DNA from: JAGQNK01 sp964573155
Lineage (GTDB): Bacteria > Patescibacteriota > Saccharimonadia > Saccharimonadales > JAGQNK01
Direction of reading: 5' to 3'
DNA: 29,798 nucleotides
Assembly: GCA_964573155.1 (NCBI GenBank)
Contig: CAZNIN010000007.1
Span: 1-29,798, forward strand
Shown: positions 20,658 through 29,093 of the stretch, piece after piece
Layout of the letters: each line of letters opens with the position of its first letter
Numbering within the stretch: position 1 is the first letter of the stretch
Notes under the pieces: generated by a model
Database searches by the model: none
The model's input: only the letters and a program-made list of their open reading frames with translations
Told to the model about the DNA's origin: nothing
Made by a program: the position numbers and the translations under genes

Positions 20658-22151
20658 ATGAAAGATGTTGACCCGAGTAAAAGCTTTGTTGATGGCGTCG
20701 TTGCATACCATCAGTACAGTGATTTCCTAGGACTTACGGCAACCGAATCTCGTCACCATCCTGACACCCTGGAGGTGTTTGACGATCTTACTGAGGTAGT
20801 GGCTACAGCGGACGAGTTACGCATGGCGTATACTGGAGTTCTTCGGTATCGCGGAAAGAAGCGAGAACAAGCTGAGGAGTATGTGCAGCAGATTGAGGGC
20901 GATATAAATGTCGAATTGTACGATCTGGATGTCATAACACAGGCCAAGTACCAAAAAACTCGAGAATCGCTTCAAACATCAGAAGGCATCAAAAAGGTTG
21001 CCGAAGGATTCGTAAAGTTGTTCCGCAAGGTTATACCGGACGAAGAAATGCCGGCACGCAAAAAACGAACCGCTCCAAAGGCCAAGAAACCTCCTGCCCC
21101 GCAACCAAAACCGGAAATTGTTCAAGCCACGCGGTTTGTGGTTGAGCGTGACGAGGCAATGGCAATTAGTGTCAATGGAGTCGTCCCTGAATTAGATGAG
21201 ATGGAGAATAGTTTGTTTGTCGAACTTGTGAATAGAGCCGAAGCCGACTCCGAACTATATATGCGTTCCGATGTGCTCATCAACAGCCCGCGCTGGCAAA
21301 ACGCTCGTCGCGAACTTGTACAGCAAAAAGGTTCAGAACCGTCATTTGGAAGCGTAATGAAGAGTCTGAGAAACCAGCTTCATATGGCGGGGCTCGGTAA
21401 TATGGTAGAAGCAGACGGCACGGGTGCCGGCCGAGTCTACAGAGCACGCGTGGATTATGTAAAGTATGCTTCATCACAAAACGAAATCGTATTAGATCAG
21501 CAAAAAGCCGAAGTGCCTGTCATCGATCGTGAAACCGGTGAGGAACGTGCAATACGTTTCGCAAGCAAAACACTCTCTTTTATTGTCGATATCGTTCCGG
21601 ACGCAGAGTCTGGTCGAAAAATCTCTGAAATACGAAAAAGCGTTATGCACCGACTTGGTCTAGAAGAGGAAGAGGCCCGAGGAGTGATCCGTGACTTTAT
21701 TCGATCGGGTGATTTGCATGTCATTGGAAACGACAACGGGATTCGCTTGATATCACCCGAGCCCAAGTCTGACGACGAGCTTGAAAATGAGACGACTCAG
21801 CAGGAAGCACTCTCTGGCACTGCTCCGGAAGCATACTTCACAGAAGAAGAAACCAGGTATGTATACAAAATTGTACGGAAATTGGCAGACGAACACCTCG
21901 AAAGAGGTATAAAGATAAAATCTCTGTGGGTAGGCGATGAAGAATCAGAAGAGATCGTAAGATCAGTTGTGAGCAAAGTTATCAAGCTTGGCTATATGGA
22001 ACGGTTTACGCCCAAGCTTCAGCGCGCAGCTCATTCGAGGCGAAATACAGAGCCCTTTGTGCGTTTTTCCGATGGTGATTATTGGCGCGCAAGCAAACGA
22101 GATCTAGGCTCGCTGTTGCAAGAAATTCAGGACGCAGCAGCGAACATCTGA
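20658..22151 (+). CDS. Unrecognised protein with winged-helix-like segments (497 aa)
   Basis: The ATG at 20658 is chosen over 20634, which lies before the predicted -10. Four parts are visible. A helical N-terminus (1-125); a Lys/Pro-rich linker (KKRTAPKAKKPPAPQPKPE, about 135-153); a middle with LFVELVNRAEADSELYMRSD and SPRWQNARRELVQQKGS. Then two winged-helix-like stretches follow: GRKISEIRKSVMHRLGLEEE with EARGVIRDFIRSGDLHVIGN, and SEEIVRSVVSKVIKLGYMER. The pattern suggests a modular DNA- or RNA-binding or complex-assembly protein, but I recognise no family. It contains no Cys. It stands alone between the gap and the convergent sortase. Confidence 0.6.
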   Translation: MKDVDPSKSFVDGVVAYHQYSDFLGLTATESRHHPDTLEVFDDLTEVVATADELRMAYTGVLRYRGKKREQAEEYVQQIEGDINVELYDLDVITQAKYQKTRESLQTSEGIKKVAEGFVKLFRKVIPDEEMPARKKRTAPKAKKPPAPQPKPEIVQATRFVVERDEAMAISVNGVVPELDEMENSLFVELVNRAEADSELYMRSDVLINSPRWQNARRELVQQKGSEPSFGSVMKSLRNQLHMAGLGNMVEADGTGAGRVYRARVDYVKYASSQNEIVLDQQKAEVPVIDRETGEERAIRFASKTLSFIVDIVPDAESGRKISEIRKSVMHRLGLEEEEARGVIRDFIRSGDLHVIGNDNGIRLISPEPKSDDELENETTQQEALSGTAPEAYFTEEETRYVYKIVRKLADEHLERGIKIKSLWVGDEESEEIVRSVVSKVIKLGYMERFTPKLQRAAHSRRNTEPFVRFSDGDYWRASKRDLGSLLQEIQDAAANI

Positions 22152-22195
22152 TAGTCAATTCCTGAGGGTTTGCTATATTTAAACAATTTCACAAT

Positions 22196-22843
22196 CTATA
22201 ATAATGTACCGCTAATGATCAGACGATCTTCATACTGATTGACCGCATGGTCATAGTTCCCTCCGCAAGTTACTAGATTGACCTGATTTGTTATTTTTGG
22301 ATGTTGTGAGAACACAAGCTGAGCTGATTCTGACTCTTTGACTTTTTTCACACTGAATATTTCGTAGCGTTTAATTTCACCGTTTCCAAGCTGAATCTCA
22401 AACTCATCATTTTTTTGTAACGAATCAAGATGTTTAAAGATTCCGTCGGCAGATGATCCCGATACATGGCCTGATATGATAGCTAGCCCTTTCTGGCCTG
22501 GTTTTTGACTATCTTTAAACCAGCTTGCGAGATGAACGTTGGTCGGAACTGCTACTTTCTGGTTTTGATCGATTCCGGATTTCTGAATGTATGCTTCTAC
22601 GCCAATTTTGTTGATGCGGATTGTTTTTGGCTCGTCCGCCTCGCCGCTCCATTTGTATGACACTGCCTTGTTTTTTGATTCGTCCGGGGTGCTAGTCGAA
22701 TATGTGATGACCGGTTCTGTTTGATGTTTATTATCCTTGTACACGAATACAGCCGCTAAGCCGACCAGTACTACTGCCGTCATGATGACGATGAGTATCT
22801 TTTTTGGTGAAAGTCGGCTTAGTGCTGTCATGTTTCTATACAC
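22196..22843 (-). CDS. Sortase
   Basis: 215 aa from GTG 22843, or 211 from ATG 22831 (MTALSRLSPKKILIVIMTAV). One N-terminal membrane helix (about 15-34) precedes the sortase barrel. The catalytic triad is visible: His126 in LAIISGHVSG, Cys193 in VNLVTCGG, Arg207 in YEDRLIISG. Sortases cut a surface-protein sorting signal and join it to an acceptor in the envelope. The class looks like small E/F-type enzymes. The start lies inside the end of the NHL protein gene (8-nt overlap with the GTG), so the two form one unit and the NHL protein is the obvious substrate. Confidence 0.9.
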   Translation of the reverse strand: MYRNMTALSRLSPKKILIVIMTAVVLVGLAAVFVYKDNKHQTEPVITYSTSTPDESKNKAVSYKWSGEADEPKTIRINKIGVEAYIQKSGIDQNQKVAVPTNVHLASWFKDSQKPGQKGLAIISGHVSGSSADGIFKHLDSLQKNDEFEIQLGNGEIKRYEIFSVKKVKESESAQLVFSQHPKITNQVNLVTCGGNYDHAVNQYEDRLIISGTLL

Positions 22844-25800
22844 GGGGTTTGATGCCGGTATTCGGCGATCCGACTACTTGGTATGCCAAGCCAACTGGGT
22901 CGGCAATAGTACTATTGGCTACGCCATCCATGTCGAGCAATCCGCCGTCTTTTATCTTATAGCTTGCAATCGTAACTGTTTGTTCGTCAATTTTTGATTG
23001 CTCAAGAGCAGCATCACTAATAGTGAAAAATGCGTAACTAGTTGGGTTGTGTTTTCGAACTGAGAGCCCATCTTTAACCACACCGTATTGGAATATTCTT
23101 ACGTTTGTTTCGTAGCCGGGTGTCCCACAGTCAGCAGTAAAGTTGAGCAGCCCGGCCTGGTAGTCGTATGCCGCGTCTTGGACATTTAGCCTGTCTTCTG
23201 TCTTTGTGCTGGCAGTGGTAACTGCACATGCTGAATCAAGCTCGAGCGCAATGTATTCGTTGTTGGTCGGGTTCAAAAAACTTGTTACATTTGGTTGGGT
23301 TGAGTCAGGTATGCCGTCATTGTTGGCATCACCACTGTTTGGTCCTTGGTTCTCGGAGTCATCGTCTTTGCCGTCGTTGTCACTGTCTGATCGTGGTGTA
23401 GTTTTGCCATATCCAAGTACGCGATTGTTATCCGAATCGACGGCCCATAATTGACCATTTTCTGGGTTAACTGCTATGCCTTCAGGTTTGCAGAGTGAGT
23501 ATTCGGAAGGATCATTGTTGCCGAGGTTGCAATTATCTCGAGTCGGAAGCATCTGCCCATAAATTATATCGGAGCTCTGAGCAGCATCAAAAACGCTCTC
23601 CGTTGCATAACGTACTACACGATTATTATCACTATCAGATATATATAGGTAATCGTTGCCTTCATCAAGAGCAACGCCAGCAGGATAACACAGGCTATCT
23701 TCAGCTGTGCCACCGCTACGGTCACAATTACGTTCAGTTAAGCTTGCTTGACCGATAACCCCTGTAGCAGTTTGGCCATTTTCAAAGTTATTACTTGTAT
23801 CATGAACCACAACTCGGTTATTTGTTCTGTCGACAATATAAAGCTCTCGGCCATTTTCTGTAACTGCTACATCGCGCGGATAACAAAGAGTATTGCCATC
23901 AGCGCTATCATTGCGATTACACTCGCTACCCGTGAAGTCGGCCTGCCCGATAACTCGATCTGCATTCATGCCGTTTTCTATATCATCAACACCGGCATTG
24001 TAGGCAATCACACGGCTGTTTTCTGTGTCTGCAATATACAATAGTCCATTGCTGGCATCGTACGAGAGCCCATTAGGGCGGTACAGCGAATTTCGCGCTG
24101 CGTCATCTCCTCTGTTAGATGCATCTCTGCTGAAATCGGCCTGACCAAGTACATGTGTTGCGTTTTGGCCGTTTTCTAAAGTATCAGGATTGACGTTATA
24201 AACCAAAACTCTGTGCAACTCAGCATCACTTACAAACAGCCGTTTGTTCTGAGCATCGTACGCAAGTCCGACCGGAGCACACATACTATTTTGAGTTGCG
24301 CTATAGCAGCCCTCCCAGTCATAGTTGAACCCAGTATATAGGTCTGGTTGTCCTAAAACATTATCTGCGTTCGAATCGATTAAATCTCCGTCTTCATCAG
24401 TATTATAGATAAGCACTCGCGCGTTAAACTCGTCTGCTACAAACACACGATTATTCTCGCTATCCACAACGACATCTGAGGGAGTATTTAGGCCTCTAGG
24501 GCTAATGATGCCTACCCCAAATGCTAGATCAGTCGTAAGATTTGCTTGTCCCATAATATCCACGGCATCTTCGCCGTTAGCGATCGATCCCGCATCATAT
24601 AAAGCAACTCGATTGTTATCTTCGTCCGTAATGAATAGACGGTTTGTGCCCGGTATAGTGGCCACCGCGTTAGGCGAGTCAAGACTATTTGCCGACGTGC
24701 TACCACCCCTGTTGTTATCGCTGCTCACAAAGTCAGCCTGCCCGATAACGTAGTCAAAATCTGCACCGTTGGATATATCTCCGAGTCCATCTCCGTTGTC
24801 GTCGTAGACAACCACCCTGTTATTGCCATGATCAGCAATGAAAATCATATCCATATCTGGGTCATAATGGACGCCACTTGGTTCATCAAGCGTATTTTGC
24901 CCGGCGTCGGTACAGCGGTCGTTGCAGTCATCAGTAAAACCAGCTTGACCGAGAACCGTTTGGGCATCTTCGCCATTAGTAAACCCGTCGTTCAGGTTGT
25001 AGATTAGTACACGAGAGTTACCTTCATCTGCTACCAGCAGCCTACTGCTTCCTTCATCAAAATGTACGCTGCTTGGGTAGTCAAGCGAATTTGCAGAGGC
25101 TGTGTGGCCGCCTCGGTCATTACCATTGCTACTAAAATTTGATTGGCCGAGTACGCCTGTAGCAGACATACCGTTTTCAATTTCATTTGGTGCAACATCA
25201 AAGGCAAGCACGCGACTATTATCCTCATCAGCTACATACAACCTGTCATTTGTGGAATCATAATCTACGTCAGATGGGTAGCAAAGCACGTCGTCATCAG
25301 CCGTATCATCTCCGTTGCAATAATTTTCTCCAAAATTATTCTGACCAATCACATAAGATGCCGACATACCATTCGCAAGGTTGTCCAAATCATACACAAG
25401 AACACGGTTGTTATCTTTATCAGCAACAAACAAACGATTATTTGTTTCGTCAACAGTTAAGCCAGCTGGCTCACATAATGTACTGGCATTTGCTATGTCA
25501 CAATCATTGCTATCACGAATAGTCATAGACGACAGTCCGATAACATAATCGGCTGTTTTATCTACCAACTCATTATTACCGTTTAAATTAAACACAAGAA
25601 TTCTATTTACCAGGTAGCTCTCGTCAGACACAAAGAGTCGATGGTTGACCGTATCGACTGCTATGCCTTGCGGTGAACCGAAGCCATAATTTGTAGGCGT
25701 AATTGTATTCGCCATATTAGACGTAAAATTTTCTTGGCCGATTAACTGGGTAGCTTTTGGTGGTGTAGTCAGGGCGGTCATAAAGAATATTGCCCTGGCC

Positions 25801-26282
25801 CAACCCGCATCTTCCCAATATTCCACTACAACTTGCTTGTAACCAGCGGTTTCACTTACATATATATCGTTAGAACCGCTGCTTTCGGCCGTCCAATCGT
25901 CGTATACGGTCACGCCGTCTACGGTAATCCTCATACGATCATCGTAGCCAGTTTCAAAGTCGTAACTTCTAGCTTCAAAATATACAGACTTAGTCCAGCG
26001 GGCTGCAAAATAATCGCCACTAATGCTGTCGTCCGGCGTGCCGTCTTCCCACTCAAAATTTATTTCAGCATCTTGTCTAGTGAGATCGGCAGTACGATCT
26101 GGTATAACTCCTGCAATATACTCTCCTTCGTCCAGGTTCCAGTACTCTCCCTGCCAATTTCCGCTAGCATTTACAGCTACTGGATTGATGGCCGAAATCA
26201 ATATACTCGCCGCAAACAAAACTGCTGCAATAGCAACATTAAATTTCTTTATAGAAACTTCGTTTATTTTTCCCAAAACCAT
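22836..26282 (-). CDS. Giant PA14/NHL-repeat surface protein (1148 aa)
   Basis: Signal or anchor segment (13-40), then a PA14-like domain (about 43-175, GNWQGEYWNLDEGEYIAG). Next come 12 NHL-type repeats of about 65 aa (180-960). Each opens with [VI][LIM]GQ and carries a NNRLFVADxxNxRVLVYN-like strand pair. A calcium-binding, thrombospondin-3-like stretch (SDSDNDGKDDDSEN, NNDGIPDST, 964-998) precedes a C-terminal domain that resembles choice-of-anchor U. It ends VVGSPNTGIKPRV. SPNTG resembles a sortase signal, but no membrane helix follows. Twelve repeats could fold as two six-bladed propellers. The ATG at 26282 follows AGAGGGG. Likely an adhesin or carbohydrate-binding surface protein. Confidence 0.88.
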   Translation of the reverse strand: MVLGKINEVSIKKFNVAIAAVLFAASILISAINPVAVNASGNWQGEYWNLDEGEYIAGVIPDRTADLTRQDAEINFEWEDGTPDDSISGDYFAARWTKSVYFEARSYDFETGYDDRMRITVDGVTVYDDWTAESSGSNDIYVSETAGYKQVVVEYWEDAGWARAIFFMTALTTPPKATQLIGQENFTSNMANTITPTNYGFGSPQGIAVDTVNHRLFVSDESYLVNRILVFNLNGNNELVDKTADYVIGLSSMTIRDSNDCDIANASTLCEPAGLTVDETNNRLFVADKDNNRVLVYDLDNLANGMSASYVIGQNNFGENYCNGDDTADDDVLCYPSDVDYDSTNDRLYVADEDNSRVLAFDVAPNEIENGMSATGVLGQSNFSSNGNDRGGHTASANSLDYPSSVHFDEGSSRLLVADEGNSRVLIYNLNDGFTNGEDAQTVLGQAGFTDDCNDRCTDAGQNTLDEPSGVHYDPDMDMIFIADHGNNRVVVYDDNGDGLGDISNGADFDYVIGQADFVSSDNNRGGSTSANSLDSPNAVATIPGTNRLFITDEDNNRVALYDAGSIANGEDAVDIMGQANLTTDLAFGVGIISPRGLNTPSDVVVDSENNRVFVADEFNARVLIYNTDEDGDLIDSNADNVLGQPDLYTGFNYDWEGCYSATQNSMCAPVGLAYDAQNKRLFVSDAELHRVLVYNVNPDTLENGQNATHVLGQADFSRDASNRGDDAARNSLYRPNGLSYDASNGLLYIADTENSRVIAYNAGVDDIENGMNADRVIGQADFTGSECNRNDSADGNTLCYPRDVAVTENGRELYIVDRTNNRVVVHDTSNNFENGQTATGVIGQASLTERNCDRSGGTAEDSLCYPAGVALDEGNDYLYISDSDNNRVVRYATESVFDAAQSSDIIYGQMLPTRDNCNLGNNDPSEYSLCKPEGIAVNPENGQLWAVDSDNNRVLGYGKTTPRSDSDNDGKDDDSENQGPNSGDANNDGIPDSTQPNVTSFLNPTNNEYIALELDSACAVTTASTKTEDRLNVQDAAYDYQAGLLNFTADCGTPGYETNVRIFQYGVVKDGLSVRKHNPTSYAFFTISDAALEQSKIDEQTVTIASYKIKDGGLLDMDGVANSTIADPVGLAYQVVGSPNTGIKPRV

Positions 26283-26367
26283 CTTGCCCCTCTATAGTTT
26301 CGTAATGTTAGCATCAACTATAAACAAACACCCACAACCATTACCATGAACGAATCGAGAAAAAAAA

Positions 26368-26383
26368 TGTGAAAAATATCACA
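26368..26383. promoter_or_regulatory. Perfect Crp-type operator
   Basis: TGTGA-AAAATA-TCACA, the exact Crp consensus spacing. It lies over the -35 area of the regulator gene that follows (predicted -10 TATATC at 26400-26405) and about 86-100 nt upstream of the divergent NHL-protein start. Confidence 0.7.
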
Positions 26384-26413
26384 AAAAGTTCATGTTTGAT
26401 ATATCCTTATACG

Positions 26414-27079
26414 GTGAATAGTTTTTTTCATTACGCTTACGAACACGAATCCTTTTTTAAACAGAATGGAAACAGAATTCTCTATAAAAAAGGCCAAGCA
26501 CTTGTACGGCCTGAGGATGATAATCCTTGGATATACTATTTAGCGTCAGGACTAGTTGAAGTATCCTTTGCCTTTAGTACAGGCGACGAACGACTAATTG
26601 GTTACTTTGTTCCCGGACATACTTTTGCGCAAAGCGGTTCATTCTATCAAGATGAAGGGGGTGGGTTGGAGTTTTTGGCAACAGTTCCTGTAGAAACCTA
26701 CCGAATACCAAGGGATGTGTTTTTCTCGATGCTAAGGAAAGATGCAGGCTTTAGCTATGACTACATCCAAACACTGCTCAAGAACCAGCTTTTTCTCATT
26801 GACAGAATAGTATATCAAGGAGAAGTCACGGTATATCGCAAGACGTTACGATGGCTGCTGCTTATGGCGAAATATTATTGTGATGAGACCAACGATAATC
26901 AGTATCGAATAGCAGTTCCTCTCACACATGACACAGTCGGTCGGTTTTTGCACGTAACAAGAGAAAGCGCTAGCAAAACACTCAAGCGTCTGGCCCAAGA
27001 CGGGTTAGTTTCGGTAGAAAAAAAGCGAATAACAATACTCGATAAAGCTGCCATTGAAGCCAAGCTCTTAGAATTCTGA
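26414..27079 (+). CDS. Crp/Fnr-family transcription regulator
   Basis: 221 aa from GTG 26414. The other GTG, at 26369, lies inside the operator and is rejected. The N-terminal cNMP-type beta roll has LYKKGQALVRPEDDNPWIYY and LASGLVEVSFAF. The C-terminal helix-turn-helix has LTHDTVGRFLHVTRESASKT followed by LKRLAQDGLVSVEKKRITIL. The canonical cAMP-binding GE(L/I)...RSA segment is replaced by SGSFYQDEGGGLEFLATVP, so cAMP is not expected, and no Fnr-type Cys cluster is present. The effector is unknown. No ribosome site: the start codon lies about 9 nt after the -10, so it is probably leaderless. It probably controls itself and the divergent NHL-sortase operon. Confidence 0.88.
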   Translation: MNSFFHYAYEHESFFKQNGNRILYKKGQALVRPEDDNPWIYYLASGLVEVSFAFSTGDERLIGYFVPGHTFAQSGSFYQDEGGGLEFLATVPVETYRIPRDVFFSMLRKDAGFSYDYIQTLLKNQLFLIDRIVYQGEVTVYRKTLRWLLLMAKYYCDETNDNQYRIAVPLTHDTVGRFLHVTRESASKTLKRLAQDGLVSVEKKRITILDKAAIEAKLLEF

Positions 27080-27082
27080 GTG

Positions 27083-27107
27083 GACGGTTCGTTATTTTAC
27101 GAACGTC
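27083..27107. repeat. Hairpin between convergent genes
   Basis: GTTCGT (27087-27092) and ACGAAC (27099-27104), extended by GAC/GTC with one bulge. No T run, so it is a weak terminator or an RNA end-stabilising hairpin. Confidence 0.45.
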
Positions 27108-27133
27108 GCATACATAAGCTAGTAATATAGGCG

Positions 27134-27568
27134 TTACTTTGCGGAGGTGAGAATCATCCAGCGAACACCGTATTTGTCTGCGAACGCTGTGTAGTAATCT
27201 CCCCAGAACATTTCTTGAGGCTCGACCGTTTCAGTGCCCCCCTCAGAAAGTCCTGTGTATAGCTTGTCAAGTTCTTCCCGGCTATCAACCTGTAAACATA
27301 TAGACATATTGTTTCCAGCTTTATGCTCCATGCCCATTGAGGCGAGTATGTCAGTGCCCATCAGCAAATGGCCAGCTGTAATCGGCAGTTCTATGTGCAT
27401 AATCATGTTCTTTTCTTCGTTACTAAGCTCTGGCTGTCCGGGATCGCGCGGTACATCCCTCATTCTGCCGATCTCTCCATTGAACTCGGTTCCAAAAACT
27501 GCTTTATAAAAGTTGAACGCTTCTTCGGTGTTTCCCGCAAAATTCAAGTATGTACTTACTGTTGCCAT
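27134..27568 (-). CDS. VOC/PhnB-like protein
   Basis: 144 aa. It begins MATVSTYLNFAGNTEEAFNF YKAVFG and ends WGDYYTAFADKYGVRWMILT, the pattern of the PhnB/3-demethylubiquinone-methyltransferase-like branch of the vicinal-oxygen-chelate fold. These are two-module beta-alpha-beta proteins that often bind a metal, with unknown substrates in most cases. The ATG at 27568 is chosen for its GGAGGATAT site, seven codons after an upstream ATG. It is divergent from the short-chain dehydrogenase, with a shared 75-nt promoter region. Confidence 0.87.
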   Translation of the reverse strand: MATVSTYLNFAGNTEEAFNFYKAVFGTEFNGEIGRMRDVPRDPGQPELSNEEKNMIMHIELPITAGHLLMGTDILASMGMEHKAGNNMSICLQVDSREELDKLYTGLSEGGTETVEPQEMFWGDYYTAFADKYGVRWMILTSAK

Positions 27569-27599
27569 ATATCCTCCATCGTTATACATTTGCTATGTA

Positions 27600-27605
27600 T
27601 ATAAT
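27600..27605 (+). promoter_or_regulatory. -10 box of the SDR gene
   Basis: TATAAT, giving a leader of about 30 nt before ATG 27643. No good -35 was found. The leader lacks a clear Shine-Dalgarno site. Confidence 0.4.
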
Positions 27606-27642
27606 AGAACGAAACATATAACATAAGAAAAATGAAATACCT

Positions 27643-28440
27643 ATGACATTGCAGCAAAAAATTATTGTGGTAACCGGAGCTGGAAGCGGTATTGGTCGCG
27701 CGTTAGTAACGGGGCTACTCAAACGAGGCGCATATGTTGCAGCGGTAGATTTGCATGACGATGCGCTGAAAAGTTTGCAGCAAGAGTACGGCGACGTCCG
27801 TGTTTCGATTCATACCTTAGATATTTCTGATCGCAAAGCTGTCGAGCGACTACCGGAAAATGTTATAAAGCACCATGGCGCCATTGACGGTGTCATAAAC
27901 TGTGCCGGCATCATCCAGCCATTCGTGAAAGTGAATGATCTGGACTACGACGCAATAGAAAAAGTCATGAACGTAAACTTTTACGGCACGCTCTTTATGA
28001 CCAAGACGTTCTTGCCTCATCTGCTGAAGCGGCCAGAAGCGTATATCGTGAACTTTTCTAGCATGGGTGGCTTCCTACCCGTGCCAGGACAGGGAGTATA
28101 CGGTGCTTCCAAGGCCGCAGTAAAGTTGCTGTCTGAATCACTATACGCAGAGCTACGGTATACGAATGTACATGTGAGTACAGTATTTCCTGGTGCTACA
28201 AAAACCAACATCAGTCAGAATTCCGGAGTCGATGTACCTACCTCTGGGAATGCTCGTGCGCAGAAATTCCCGATGCTTACCGCAGAAGAATCTGCCGAAT
28301 TAGTGATAAAAGGCATGGAAAAAAACAAGCCACTTATTTACACCGGAAAAGACGCTACTATCATGAACCGGCTGTATCGTTTGCATCCTGTGTATGCAAC
28401 CAAACTCATTACAAAAAAGATGAAATCTTTACTCAACTGA
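27643..28440 (+). CDS. Short-chain dehydrogenase/reductase
   Basis: 265 aa. Rossmann fold with TGAGSGIG (11-18), the Asp-ending second strand AAVDLHDD (an NAD(H) preference is likely), NCAG in the middle, then the catalytic Ser in VNFSSMGG and YGASK. All classical SDR catalytic residues are present. The C-terminus has NKPLIYTGKDATIMNRLYRL, resembling oxidoreductases that act on lipids or sterols, but the substrate is unknown. It is the only gene of its transcript. The next promoter begins 15 nt after its stop. Confidence 0.93.
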   Translation: MTLQQKIIVVTGAGSGIGRALVTGLLKRGAYVAAVDLHDDALKSLQQEYGDVRVSIHTLDISDRKAVERLPENVIKHHGAIDGVINCAGIIQPFVKVNDLDYDAIEKVMNVNFYGTLFMTKTFLPHLLKRPEAYIVNFSSMGGFLPVPGQGVYGASKAAVKLLSESLYAELRYTNVHVSTVFPGATKTNISQNSGVDVPTSGNARAQKFPMLTAEESAELVIKGMEKNKPLIYTGKDATIMNRLYRLHPVYATKLITKKMKSLLN

Positions 28441-28454
28441 CGCCACTAAGGAGA

Positions 28455-28482
28455 TTGACATATTGACACAGTGTGTTATAAT
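28455..28482 (+). promoter_or_regulatory. Consensus promoter of the lipoprotein cluster
   Basis: TTGACA (28455-28460), 16-bp spacer, TATAAT (28477-28482): both hexamers match consensus perfectly. A second TTGACA (28463-28468) is too close to use. The start is near 28489. Confidence 0.85.
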
Positions 28483-28488
28483 GTAATT

Positions 28489-28666
28489 ATGGAATCGCAA
28501 GATTCTGTCCGCAGGTGTTAGCATACAGTGACTATGGCGGGCACCGAAACGGCATCTGCCCAAGCAAGCAGTAGTAGCCTTCTAGCTTGAAGCGCCTCCT
28601 GCCTGGATAAGCAAATCGCATACTAAGGCGAAACGTTTAATTCAAGGCTTTAAGGAGGCCTTTTGT
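28489..28666 (+). promoter_or_regulatory. Structured leader RNA with anti-Shine-Dalgarno element
   Basis: About 178 nt. It opens with GAATC-GCAA-GATTC, a GNRA-type tetraloop hairpin (28492-28505). GCAGGTG and CATCTGC form a 7-bp stem (one G-U) around about 28513-28558, and a competing GGGCA/TGCCC also fits. GCCTCCT (28594-28600) is the exact complement of AGGAGGC (28653-28659), which contains the Shine-Dalgarno site of the first lipoprotein gene. AAGGC/GCCTT (28644-28648 and 28658-28662) form an alternative hairpin around the same site, followed by TTTTG. A translational switch is likely. No known riboswitch class was recognised. Confidence 0.6.
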
Positions 28667-29065
28667 ATGGAAAAAATTAAAAACATTGTAGAGAGCAGTC
28701 GAATTCGACTCGGTGCTGTAATCGTATTGGGCGGTGCAGCATTGATGGGCTGTGGCGGTGGATCGGGAGAGCCTACTGAGCCTGTGGTCGGTTATCATGA
28801 CGACATACCTCCTAGTGCTGAGTTTGATGGTGTTGATATTCGTGCAGAAGTTTTCAGCAACGGAACGCGAATTATCAGGACAGAAAACGATGGCTATAAC
28901 TTTTCAGACATAGTGCAGTTTTGTGATGGTCCTGATCTCATGGAACAGACCTCGCTAAATGTAGCATATAAAGCGGCGGCTGGTAATGCTCTCTTACGTA
29001 GCGTTGATCATGCAGCGTGCGAAGACGGACGCTTAACTGAAGCTGACTTTAGTGTACCCCGCTAA
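28667..29065 (+). CDS. Small lipoprotein 1 (132 aa)
   Basis: Signal peptide MEKIKNIVESSRIRLGAVIV with lipobox LMGC (Cys29) and then a Gly-rich GGGSGEPTEP. The mature part has EFDGVDIRAEVFSNGTRIIR, IVQFCDGPDLMEQ and HAACEDGRLTEADFSVPR, so it has one likely disulfide. Family not recognised. AAGGAGG is 8 nt before the ATG and is masked in the leader by GCCTCCT. The signal peptide is closely similar to that of the next gene, which indicates a recent duplication of at least the N-terminus. Membrane-anchored on the outer face. Confidence 0.8.
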   Translation: MEKIKNIVESSRIRLGAVIVLGGAALMGCGGGSGEPTEPVVGYHDDIPPSAEFDGVDIRAEVFSNGTRIIRTENDGYNFSDIVQFCDGPDLMEQTSLNVAYKAAAGNALLRSVDHAACEDGRLTEADFSVPR

Positions 29066-29093
29066 TAGTTTACCGAAATAGGAGAAGAACCAA

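Noticed and set aside
22836..26282. CRISPR-like periodic repeats in the NHL gene.
   Set aside because: The roughly 195-nt periodicity is protein-repeat coding, with no identical direct repeats or spacers.
23206..26349. Many plus-strand open frames opposite the NHL protein.
   Set aside because: They are shadows of a repetitive coding sequence, with no ribosome sites.
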